DNA from: Amaurobius ferox
Taxonomy: Eukaryota > Arthropoda > Arachnida > Araneae > Amaurobiidae
Direction of reading: 5' to 3'
NCBI GenBank assembly: GCA_951213105.1
Contig: OX578152.1
Location: 69,532,180 to 69,596,179, forward strand
Length of the DNA: 64,000 nt
In this document: positions 45,497 through 55,438 of the stretch, one piece after another
Position numbering within the stretch: the stretch's first letter is position 1
How the letters are laid out: the number at the start of each line of letters is the position of its first letter
Notes under the pieces: generated by a model
What the model was told of the DNA's origin: nothing
Databases searched by the model: none
What the model saw: the letters and a program-made list of their open reading frames with translations, nothing else
Translations under genes and position numbers: made by a program

Positions 45497-47215
45497 AACT
45501 AGCCGAATACCCGTTGAAAATTAACGTACAATCAAAACCACTGAAAAATGCAAATTTTTTAATAATTTGCGTTTCACATTTATTCGACAAATCGAATATT
45601 TTGGTGTGCAGAACTCCCTAAAGAAGAAAATATTGGAAAACTTTATTTGCGCATTTCTTCCTTTCGAATTATCTACCCGTACACCACATTATAGTCTATC
45701 TCATCCCGAGGCACCCCTATTTTATTATTTCTCCTTTCGAACTTTTTTCTGTGAAGCACACCTATAAATGAACAGTTTTGAAAAACTCTGTTTATCTTGG
45801 GTTTTTTATCAGATGATTGGCCCATATGCCAAATATCAAGCCTCTATCACATTTAAAAGGAAGAGTGCCTCATTTATTCGGAAAACCAAACATATTAGCG
45901 TTCGGCACACCTTAAAGTAGCAAATATTGGAAATCTGAAATTTCACACTTTGTTCTTCTCAAATTATCTACCCGTACACCAAATTTGAAGTCTCTATCCT
46001 ATTGAGAAGCATGCTTTTTCTATCACTTCACCTTTCGAACGTTTTTCTGTGTAGTACCCCGTTAGTGAATATTTTTGTCAAACCGTATTCATCTTTTTTT
46101 TTTTTTTTGTCAAATGGTTAGCCCATATCCTAAATTTTAAGCTTCTATCCCATTGTAAAGGATGCGTTTTTCATTTGTTCGGCAAATCGAACATTTTAGT
46201 GAGCGGCACCCCCTACAATAGCAAATGTTAGAAAACTGAAATTGCACACTTTCTTCCTTTCCAACTTTTTAGCCGTACACCAAAGTTGAAGTCTCTATCT
46301 CACCTCGAAGCATGCTTTTCTAGCATTTCACCTTTCGAATGCTTTTGTGTTGAAGACCCAGACCACACGACCAACCCAAGGGTTTGTCGTGTGGGGAGTG
46401 CCCACCCCTTTAAATATACATTTTTGAAAAACTCTATTCTTTTTGTGATTTCTATCAGATGATTCGCCCATATACCAAATATCAAGCCTCTATCACGTTT
46501 TAAAAGGGGCGTTTCTCCTTTATTCGGCAAATCGAATATTTTAGTGTTCGGCACCCCCTAAAGTAGAAATATTGGTAAACTGAAATTGTGCATTTTCTTC
46601 CTTTCAAACTATCTAACACCAAATTTGATATCTCTATCTCATTCCGAAGCATGGTTTTTTGCCAATTCACTTTTCGAACGTTTTACTCTGGAGCACCCCC
46701 TTATACAAACATTTTTGAGAAACTATATTCGTCTTGGGTGTTTTCGTCAAATTATTAGCCGATATACTAAATTTCAAGCCGCTATAAAATTTTAAAGGAG
46801 CCTTTTCTTATTTATTCGGTAAATCAAACATTTTGGTGTGCGGCACACCCTTAAGTAGAAAATATTGGAAATCTGAAATTGCGCACTTTCTTCTTTTCGA
46901 ACGATTTACCCATACGAATTTGAAGTCTCTATCTCATCACAAAGCATGCTTTTCTATCATTTCACTTTTCGAATGTTTTGTGTGGAGCACCCCCCTCTAG
47001 AGAACGTTTTCGAAAATTTCGATTTTTTCAGCGGGTTTTATCGAAAGACCGAGCCGTGCACCAAATTTCAAGTCTCTACCTATTCAGGAAGTGTCTAAAA
47101 AGCGTGACAGACAGACGGAAAGACGGACGGACAGACGGAAAGACGGACGGAAAGACGGACGGAAAGACGGACGGACAGACGGACACTTGACAATTAGTAT
47201 ATATATATGTTTTGA
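45497..47215. repeat. tandem field of units of about 310 bp, ending in a GACGGA minisatellite
   Basis: Starts ACTAGCCGAATACCCGTTGA. Five diverged units with CGGCACCCCCTAAAGTAG, AACTATCTACCCGTACACCA and TTCACCTTTCGAACGTTTT recur at about 45590, 45890, 46190, 46535 and 46830. 47105-47186 is a run of GACGGAAAGACGGACGGACA units, then ACAATTAGTATATATATAT. It interrupts Naiad copy B. A SINE fragment lies at 46350-46408. Confidence 0.75.
46350..46408 (-). mobile_element. 5'-truncated SINE copy
   Basis: TGAAGACCCAGACCACACGA through GTGCCCACCCC matches the SINE 3' end with extra divergence. Confidence 0.6.
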
Positions 47216-48134
47216 ATATATTAGTATTAGAAATAGGAAAACAATGTTTAAACTGCTGAAATAAAGAATTGAAATTTACATTATTATATAGTGAATTTTT
47301 GTAGTTAATTACACAGTAAGAGTTATAAATTTTATGATTGCTTGGAGTTGAATGGACAGATGGAGGTTTAGATAATAAGATCTTGTAATAATAAGATCAT
47401 AAAAAAGGTGTGAATAATGTTCATCAAGATTGAATGACTTTAAAAATGTATTAAAGACTTGATTTAAAAGTTGATTTTTGATTTTCAAAACCCAGGTTTT
47501 TATAGTGCTTATGTTATGTAAAGTTTTAAAGTTTTTTTCCTAACTCTGTAATTTTGACCTTAATATTCAGATTTTAACACTAATTAATGTTATAATTTCT
47601 TTTCTTGGATCTTTTAGAAGAGGCACAAGGAGATTTTGTGTTTAAGATGTTAAAAATAGAGGGATCATAATTATTTAAATTTTCAAAGGTTGTTTTCACT
47701 ACATTCCTGATATTATAAATTTGATTTAATTCGTATGGAAAATAGTTTTAAGGTGTTTGATTAGAGAATTTTCAAAAACAGTCTGTCAATGGCATTCTTT
47801 ACAATATCCAAAATGGAAACTGTAATGTTTTGAATTCCATGAAGATCAAAATGGCCATATTTAAAATTATTACCAGAGTTATGGGCAGGAGGAGGAAGTT
47901 GTGAATTATAAGTGGCTCGGGAGCTAAATTTCTTAATATGGTTTCGATGAATCGAAGGTGCAAAGGAGTGCTAGTTTGTACAATATAGGATATATTACAA
48001 GAGATACAGGTTAATTTATAGATGCAATTATATATTTTACAAAATGTTAAATATTTAGGTTCATTATTGGTCTGAGATGGTACAGCAGAAAGACAGGTCT
48101 TACGACGTTTATCATGACAAGTACGAAAATTCAT
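47216..48134 (-). pseudogene. Naiad copy B, N-terminal GIY-YIG endonuclease and linker
   Basis: Minus strand: KTCLSAVPSQTNNEPKYLTF, YNCIYKLTCISCNISYIVQT, PLHLR, then after a frameshift IHRNHIKKFSSRATYNSQLP, YGHFDLHGIQNITVSILDI and LFLKIL. This is the GIY-YIG fold with the CCHH zinc motif of Penelope-type endonucleases. Here YIG reads YIV and the catalytic Glu position reads Lys, so it is inactive. The linker follows in shifting frames (HYSHLFYDLI, STPSNHKIYNSYCVINYK, NNVNFNSLFQQFKHCFPIS), matching copy A. Confidence 0.82.
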
Positions 48135-48594
48135 GAGTTTTGGTTGGTAATTAGTCTTGACATCAAAGAAGGTCTAGAATGCATTATAGAAAAGTAATTG
48201 GTTGCAGGTTGTCAATCCTCTATATACCAATTGATATAGGTTACCGGGCACAAATGTATTGATTTCAATTACACTATTTTGCCAGGAACTAATAAATAAT
48301 AATTAAATATTAATTAATATTAAAACGGTCTTTTGCATAATTTTCAAAATGTAGTTCATAAATTGAATAAATATCATGATATTTCCCACACATATTTTGT
48401 TGTTTTAATAACGTTATTTATGGATTTAAATGAAATGGGTTTTTAATAAAATGAATCAAAATTGAATTTTTGTTTCAATAATATTAGAACAATTTAATGA
48501 ATATAAGAAAACGCTGTTTTAGCTTAAAATTAGGATCATGTGTACATAAATATAAAAAAAAATTTTTTTTGGAAAAAATACGTGGGAGAAAATT
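47645..48594 (-). repeat. direct repeat 1 (Naiad copy B 5' end)
   Basis: About 98% identical by eye to 52442-53387. It covers the endonuclease start and the leader up to a (TA)n tract. Confidence 0.88.
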
Positions 48595-48619
48595 ATATAT
48601 ATATATATATAATGTATAA

Positions 48620-48678
<59 letters not shown>
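48594..48678. repeat. (TA)n microsatellite at the Naiad junction
   Basis: About 80 bp of TA with two short interruptions, between the copy B leader and the inverted copy A fragment. Confidence 0.95.
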
Positions 48679-48679
<1 letters not shown>

Positions 48680-48685
48680 CTATGT

Positions 48686-49277
48686 GATAAAAACGATTCT
48701 TACAACTTCACTATCATAAAGCTGCTGTCATACCAATCTTGTAATTCTATTCAATTGTTTAGAAACATTATTTTAAATCAGCTATTTCGAATACATCGAT
48801 TTTCTGATCCTCGGTTTCACTTCCTCCACATCAATAATCTTAAACGCATTTGTCAAAATTACCAATATCCGGAAGTATTTGTAAATAATATTATTAATAA
48901 TTTCAAATATACCACGTAATATTTTTCCACATGCATTTCCTTTGATTCCATCTTTGATTGGATAACTCATTTTTGAGAATTCACCCATTCTTATCACCTA
49001 ACTTACCACTTGGCCTGAGTCTATTACTGTTTACTATTTTCGAATGACTATTTTCCACTTGTCCTGAGTCTTATACTGATTACCATTTTTGAAAGTCTCC
49101 ATACATATTATGTATCATTCAAATGTATTCATTCCGGTGCCCACTCGTATTGACGAAGTGAGGTGAAATGCTCAGTCGCTTCTTCAACTTACACGTGGTA
49201 ACTATGCTTCTGAGTTCATATTTCTGTTCGAGGAGGTATTAATTTTCTGATTTGTAATTCAATTGATTTATTTTCCC
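48686..49277 (+). repeat. inverted 3'-end fragment of Naiad copy A
   Basis: Plus-strand copy of the RT C-terminus and following sequence (encoding YNFTIIKLLSYQSCNSIQLF-like text), the mirror of 49722-50297. It is separated from the mirror arm by a 444-bp spacer (49278-49721) of AT-rich 3' UTR-like DNA. A 5'-truncated inverted copy next to a main copy is a usual outcome of Penelope-like insertion. Confidence 0.88.
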
Positions 49278-49721
49278 CCAATAAATAAAAATTGAAAGAT
49301 TTTAATCGAAAATTATGCATAAACTACTGTATGTACAAAAAACCCCATCTCTAGCATATCTGTTACAAATGAGTAACTATAGACCAAGACTAAGGATAAA
49401 GATAGAAGGTAACATATCACTACAATGGAAAGGGGGATGAGAAGAATATTAGGATAACAATTAAAAGTATATAAATATATTAAAAAGAAAACACGGCAAA
49501 AATGAGAAAAGGCAATAATAATTAGCTCAAGATAAAAGATTAAGACATAGAGAACAATCAATTGAAACTACACAAAAAATGGCGGTTAGTTCGAAAATTG
49601 CATTCTCATCAGGACAGCCATACAATTCGAATTAAAACCGATAGAATAGCCAGTTTCTGACAATGACTATAGTATTTAACTATAGACACCATTGGAACTG
49701 TCTACTGGCTAGTGGAAGGAG
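49278..49721. other. spacer between the Naiad inverted arms
   Basis: AT-rich, 3' UTR-like; no ORF credible. Confidence 0.5.
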
Positions 49722-50069
49722 AAAAATAAATCAATTGAATTACAAATCAGAAAAATAATGCCTCCTCGAACAGAAATATGAACTCACAAGCATTGTTACC
49801 ACGAGTAAGTTGAACAAGCGACTGAGCATTTCACCTCACTTCGTCAATGCGAGAGGGTACCGAAATGAATACATTTGAACGACACATATTATGTATGGAG
49901 ACTTTCAAAAATAGTAATCAGTATAGGACTCAGGACAAGTGGAAAATAGTCATTCGAAAATAGTAAACAGTATTAGACTCAGGCCAAGTGGTAAGTTAGG
50001 TGATAAGAATGGGTGAATTCTCAAAATTGAGTTATCCAATCAAAGATAAATAATGTATGTGTAAAATTA

Positions 50070-51230
50070 TTACGTGGTATATTTGAAATTATTAATAATA
50101 TTATTTACAAATATTTCCGGATATTGGTAATTTTGACAAATGCGTTTAAGATTATTGATGTGGAGAAAGTGAAACCGAGGATCAGAAAGTCGATGTATTC
50201 GAAATAGCTGGTTTAAAATGATGTTTCTAAACAATTGAATAGAATTACAAGATTGATATGATAGCAGCTTAATGATAGTGAAGTTGTAAGAATCTTTTTT
50301 ATCATATAGATTGGTGATTACATGATTATTGAGGATATCTAAATTTAGGTCTAAAAAATTTAGAGTTTGACTAATGCTAGGCTCATTAGGAATTAATTCT
50401 AGGTTAGATGGGTAAAAATCAATATTAATTGGATAGGAATCATCAATGATAATATAAATTAAGTCGTAAACATATCTATATAGAATATATGAATTAGAGT
50501 TAAAATGACATTCATAATAATAAAGATATAAGTTAGCGAGTATACTACTACTACAGCCACCTTGTGGTACACCAGATGTTTGTAAATAAATGTTATCACC
50601 TTGGGTAATATAATTGTTGTATAACACAAAGTGCAAGAGCATAGGAAAGTTTTTGACATTGAATGCAACTTTATTGGAAGATAGATAGTCATGATAAAGA
50701 GAGATAATAACTTTATATAAATCTTTAATGACAATATTATTTAATAGGTCTTTAAAATCAAAGGTATGGAAACCAAGAATTTGTGGAAGCTTGCTAAGGT
50801 GATTTACTAAATCAAAACTATTGTTCAAAATGAAATATATCTGAATTCCTAAATTTAAGAGATTCATTAATTCTATTTAAACAGTTAAGTAAGTACTTAC
50901 TAGCTGTAGTGGTAAAGCTATTATGTCCACAAGTGACTGTTCTAAAACTGAGAGGTGATTTATGGAATTTAGGAACCAAAGTAACATAAGGAAATTTAAA
51001 AAACTTACAATTAATATTTAATTGTGTATATAATTTTAGCATTTTAGTTTTGATTTTGATAGACTGATTATTAATGGGTTTAAAAATTTGATTATTTTTA
51101 AGTAATTCTGTAACAGAGAAACATAATATTTTTTACAAATGATGGCATAATTATTAGAAGCTTTATCTACATAAGTTATGACAAAATGTTGTTGTAGTTC
51201 TTTAATAGCAGATGGAGTTGTTTATAAGGA
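50070..51230 (-). pseudogene. Naiad copy A, reverse transcriptase
   Basis: Minus strand, three frame segments: IKELQQHFVITYVDKASNNY; FFKFPYVTLVPKFHKSPLSF with ASKYLLNCLNRI; then HTFDFKDLLNNI (motif A), SGVPQGGCSSSILANLYLYY (motif B), ILYRYVYDLIYI (motif C) and LNFLDLNLDI. The expected YxDD of motif C reads YVYD: the first catalytic Asp is Tyr. Frameshifts near 51115 and 50850 also break it. Penelope-like RTs are relatives of telomerase and prime on nicked DNA. The C-terminus ends RICQNYQYPEIFVNNIINNF. Confidence 0.85.
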
Positions 51231-51274
51231 TACCTAGGCTTCGCTAATTTAATGTTTTTATATAATATAACATT

Positions 51275-52441
51275 TTAAAGTAGATGTAAGGTAGTATACT
51301 TCCATAGATGGAATGCTTCAATAGGAATGGAATGTGAACAAGCAAGTTGATATATGAATTTATCAAAATCAAATGATATAGACTGAAGAAGTTGTTTAGG
51401 GTGATGGCAGAATGGAATGCGAAATTTAGACCCTTTATTCATAATATCCCTAAGTATATCATCCTGAACTATACTGAGATCCACAGTAATAATGTGTCCA
51501 TGAGAGGAGTTGACATAAGGGGCAAGATTTTTATTGCTGCATACACATGATGTAAGGTCATCGGAGTTTAATGTCCTGGAAACTTCATTGTAATTGTAAA
51601 TAGTTCTACCAATTGGTAAATTATATTTGAAGGATTTTTGTATTTTCATTTCTTTTACGGGTAACAAGTGCTGATGTTTTGCAAATAAATTATTGAAGTT
51701 AAGAGAATTAAGAATAGGGTGTTTAAAAGAAATTACACAGTAAGCTATTTTAGTATGTGGATTTGGTGAATGGAGAAGGTGGTAATTTAATAAATTTGTA
51801 CGCGAAAGAAGCAAATCATAAAATAAATGTTTAAAATGCTCATGAGTTAATTTTAATTTCAAAAAATTAGTATAAACAATACTTAATTTGCATTTTCTGA
51901 CTTTATATAACCAAGTTCTAACAGGTAGAAAATAATTGAAAGTTTGAGAATAATTATATTGTAATTTCAAAATGTCTGCATTGTAATCAAGAGTTTTACT
52001 TAAGTTATTTTTTCTTTTGCCACGCTTATATCGCTTTTTACTAGACGTTGATGACTTTGAATATTGAAAAAGATGTTTATATACTGAAGATTTATTAGAA
52101 TTGTATTCAAAACTATTGTTAGCAACATTATTATTATTATAAATTTGATTTAAGCCATAGGGGAAGAGAGTTTTATATTTTTTAATGTAATAATTTTCAA
52201 ATACTAATCTATCAGTGAGTGAAATTTTAATATCTAAAATATGAAGGGATACATTTTTAAATCCGTGTGTAGCAAAGTGCTGATATTCAAATTGATTTTT
52301 AGTAGGGAGATCATTAAAGACTTTATGGTCAAATTTTTTAATATGATCCCTGTGGACATTCATTCTCAAATGTAAAGGGTTGCTGGTTTGACCAATATAG
52401 GATAAGTTACATATAGTACAATTAAGTTTGTATATGCAATT
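51275..52441 (-). CDS. Naiad copy A, GIY-YIG endonuclease plus CxC domain, open
   Basis: An uninterrupted 388-residue stretch. It begins NCIYKLNCTICNLSYIGQTS, PLHLRMNVHRDHIKKFDH, with YIG, the following Arg (HLR) and a Glu (LVFENYYIKKY) all present. The Cys-Cys-His-His zinc motif is also present. Then a basic tract (SKKRYKRGKRKNN), a linker, SDDLTSCVCSNKNLAPYV (the CxC motif of N-terminal-endonuclease Penelope-like elements), IPFCHHPKQLLQS and YQLACSHSIPIEAFHLWKYT, then TAA. RT follows downstream out of frame. The first eight residues of the open frame come from the joined copy B DNA. The canonical GIY of the first motif reads CIY. Confidence 0.87.
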   Translation of the reverse strand, partial: NCIYKLNCTICNLSYIGQTSNPLHLRMNVHRDHIKKFDHKVFNDLPTKNQFEYQHFATHGFKNVSLHILDIKISLTDRLVFENYYIKKYKTLFPYGLNQIYNNNNVANNSFEYNSNKSSVYKHLFQYSKSSTSSKKRYKRGKRKNNLSKTLDYNADILKLQYNYSQTFNYFLPVRTWLYKVRKCKLSIVYTNFLKLKLTHEHFKHLFYDLLLSRTNLLNYHLLHSPNPHTKIAYCVISFKHPILNSLNFNNLFAKHQHLLPVKEMKIQKSFKYNLPIGRTIYNYNEVSRTLNSDDLTSCVCSNKNLAPYVNSSHGHIITVDLSIVQDDILRDIMNKGSKFRIPFCHHPKQLLQSISFDFDKFIYQLACSHSIPIEAFHLWKYTTLHLL

Positions 52442-53380
52442 AGATGTTAAAAATAGAGGGATCATAATTATTTAAATTTTCGAAGGTTGTTTTCACTACA
52501 TTCCTGATATTATAAATTTGATTTAATTCGTATGGAAAATAGTTTTAAGGTGTTTGATTAGAGAATTTTCAAAAACAGTCTGTCAATGACATTCTTTACA
52601 ATATCCAAAATAGAAACTGTAATGTTTTGAATTCCATGAAGATCAAAATGGCCATAATTAAAATTATTACCAGAGTTATGGGCAGGAGGAGGAAGTTGTG
52701 AATTGTAAGTGGCTCGGGAGCTAAATTTCTTAATATGGTTTCTATGAATCGAAGGTGCAAAGGAGTGCTAGTTTGTACAATATAGGATATATTACAAGAG
52801 ATACAGGTTAATTTATAGATGCAATTATATATTTTACAAAATGTTAAATATTTAGGTTCATTATTGGTCTGAGATGGTACAGCAGAAAGACAGGTCTTAC
52901 GACGTTTATCATGACAAGTACGAAAATTCATGAGTTTTGGTTGGTAATTAGTCTTGACATCAAAGAAGGTCTAGAATGCATTATAGAAAAGTAATTGGTT
53001 GCAGGTTGTCAATCCTCTATATACCAATTGATATAGATTACCGGGCACAAATGTATTGATTTCAATTACACTATTTTGCCAGGAACTAATAAATAATAAT
53101 TAAATATTAATTAATATTAAAACGATCTTTTGCATAATTTTCAAAATGTAGTTCATAAATTGAATAAATATCATGATATTTCCCACATTTTGTTGTTTTA
53201 ATAACGTTATTTATGGATTTAAATGAAATGTTTTTTTAATAAAATGAATCAAAATTACATTTTTTGTTTTAATAACATTAGAACAATTTAATGAATATAA
53301 GAAAACGCTGTTTCAGCTTAAAATTAGGATCATGTGTACATAAATATATAAAAAATTTTTTTTTGAAAAAATTAGTGGGA

Positions 53381-53387
<7 letters not shown>
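52442..53387 (-). repeat. direct repeat 2 (duplicate Naiad copy B 5' end)
   Basis: Near-identical to 47645-48594, including the dead GIY-YIG segment (52596-52931). It joins copy A at ...TTTTTAACATCT|AATTGC and ends at a (TA)n tract (53387-53420). Confidence 0.88.
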
Positions 53388-53420
<33 letters not shown>

Positions 53421-53422
<2 letters not shown>

Positions 53423-53734
53423 ATTCATATGAAAAAAGAAGGGAAATGACCAAATGTAAGGCATAAAATGGTAGAGGGTGATGGCGACCCCTCTTTCCCG
53501 TTTAAAAGACTGCTTTTATGTCCGGGCAACACTCACGGTACCAATGCCATGCAGAAGCCATACTTCCGTAAATGTGTCAAGTCAAAAACACTCGAAAAAG
53601 TGCAAAGTAAACAAATCATAGGAATCAACCAGGATCGGAAGGGAAAGGAAAAGAATGGAAATGCAGCAAATACCAGAGTGCCTTATATATAAAAGCAGTT
53701 TACGCATGCGTAATACGTTATTTTTACTTTCATC
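53421..53734. other. sequence between Naiad copies
   Basis: Probably 3' flank or UTR of copy D. Contains GTCCGGGCAACACTCACGGT and a frame of 75 codons with no recognisable product. Confidence 0.4.
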
Positions 53735-54128
53735 GTTTTATACCTCTGCCATATCCTTTAAGTAAGCATTTTCTCCCTTTTTTGTATTAAATAGGGAATT
53801 ATAATAACATGTCAGGAAGCCAATTGGATAATTCCGTTTTATTGCCTCCTTCATAATATTCCTATTATGCATGATGCAATCTGACTTAGTATTAATGCGT
53901 TGTATTCTTTTGAGGTGACCAATGACGACATTTCTGAAGATGTTTATGGTCAAATTGGAACTCCAATCAATAATGTGATTGATTTCCATATTGAAATTGT
54001 TTCTCTTGTCATATAAGACGGTATAAGTACCATATCTACTGTCATGTTTTAGTGTGATATCTAGAAAATCAACACTATCATCCTCCTTATTTATATTCTC
54101 AATCAGGCAGTAATATATGTTTACTATG
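53735..54128 (-). pseudogene. Naiad copy D, RT C-terminal end of another lineage
   Basis: Minus strand: CLIENINKEDDSVDFLDITL, KHDSRYGTYTVLYDKRNNF, EINHIIDWSSNLTINIFRNV, VIGHLKRIQRINTKSDCIMH and on to DMAEV and stop. The FLDITL and FRN...L.RI spacing aligns with copy A but with low identity, so it is a separate subfamily. It is cut at its 5' side by (TA)n (54130-54176). Confidence 0.72.
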
Positions 54129-54296
54129 CTATATATATATATATATATATATGTTTATATATATATATATATATATTTGGGACGGTTCTGTTCTTTTCTC
54201 TTATCGGCATTATGGCCGTGAATTTGCTTCTATGGTGATGTTAATATTACTTGAATTGTATTTTTATTTTTACAAAATTCTTATTATTACATATTT

Positions 54297-54327
<31 letters not shown>
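54129..54327. repeat. (TA)n tracts flanking a short unique segment
   Basis: TA runs at 54130-54176 and 54299-54327. The gypsy LTR begins immediately after the second. Confidence 0.85.
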
Positions 54328-54330
<3 letters not shown>

Positions 54331-55210
54331 GGCGTAGTGGTAGCGTGGTTTTATAGTCACAGCCAAATAACTCTCGAGTGACTTCAATTCTTTATTTATT
54401 TACAGCAATTAGGTAATATACAATTCAGGTTACAAATGTATCCAAATCTGATGTGAGGCGAATAGTCCGCTGAGGTCACTCTGACGTGTTCAAGAAAATG
54501 TCCACATCAATTTCCAGTGGAAAGTCTATGAGAGGTGATTCTCTAACTAGGTTTCAAGATGAAACTGACGTAAGTCCACGATGCGGTGACGTCCTATTGC
54601 TAGACCCGGGTGGTCTGAATTTTAGACTAGCGGTAGTCTGTCTGGATCGAGTCCTACTGGGCCCTCGATCTCTCTTCCGTTCCGTCCTTAGGTCAGGAAC
54701 TGTCGCAGAAGACTTCTGCTCAAAAACCAATAGTACAGGGCCTATGCCCGAGAAGCACTCTCTTTCCAGAAAGACGAGCTCTCTTGTCGAAGATCAGATC
54801 TTATCTGCTCTCTCAAACTCTGCTCCGGTCGCCCGCAGAAAAAGAGCCACCAGGGGACAATTTACTCTCTATTTTTCTATTGGATCTTAATATCCGTGAT
54901 GTCATTTTTCTTGAGTCTCATTTGTCCGGAGACTCGTGCCAGTAAGTCTAGGAGACACTCCCCTCACGTCTGGAGCTAACGTCCACGCGATCACTCAAGG
55001 CGGTTCATGCCAGCTTAGCCTTTCTTTTTAACTGTCAATTTTCCAGACATGGGATTCGCGACGTCCATTGTTCTGGTGACCTCTGCTGTCTTTAACATTT
55101 AAAGGGTCACAGGTGTGCCCAGTCTGGAATTTCTAAGCCCCAATTCCAATTCGGGGGGGGGGGGAGATTTAATTACAGCTTCATTTGCTGAATTAATTTA
55201 ATTCGGCACA
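54328..55210 (-). repeat. 3' LTR of element a
   Basis: 883 bp, TG...CA. Contains an 11-12 G run (plus strand, 55154) and antisense open text of no evident meaning. The flank is (TA)n. Confidence 0.92.
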
Positions 55211-55438
55211 ATCCCTCCCCCCTTAGGGAGATTTTGTCTAGCAGGCAAAATCTGTAAGGCAAAGGGTTAGACATGGTTCACCTGACAACATCATTGGAGG
55301 CAACAAGGATTAAAATAAAACAAAAAAAATTAATATATACATAACACAATTCCTACAAAAATTATAAAAATATATACAGCACAATTCCTACAAAAATTAT
55401 AAATATATATACAGCACAATGTAATACAGTTTTTTTTC
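55211..55438 (-). other. 3' untranslated part and polypurine tract of element a
   Basis: Between the ORF stop and the LTR: three units of about 31 bp with ACAGCACAATTCCTACAAAA (55335-55415), then AGGGAGATTTTG and the polypurine tract at 55211-55224. The same structure is at 61796-62024 for element b. Confidence 0.75.

Noticed and set aside
45497..47215. Possible CRISPR-like or protein-coding repeat array
   Set aside because: Units are long, diverged and adjoining with no spacers, in a eukaryotic transposon nest.
43415..54128. Selenocysteine (in-frame TGA) coding in the Naiads, as reported for some spider elements
   Set aside because: The copy A endonuclease/CxC frame is open without TGA, the breaks elsewhere are frameshifts or TAA/TAG, and no SECIS-like element was evident by eye.
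54486..54890. 134-codon plus-strand frame in each gypsy LTR (also 61070-61474)
   Set aside because: Antisense inside the LTR. Its presence in both copies only reflects their near identity, and no protein family is recognisable.
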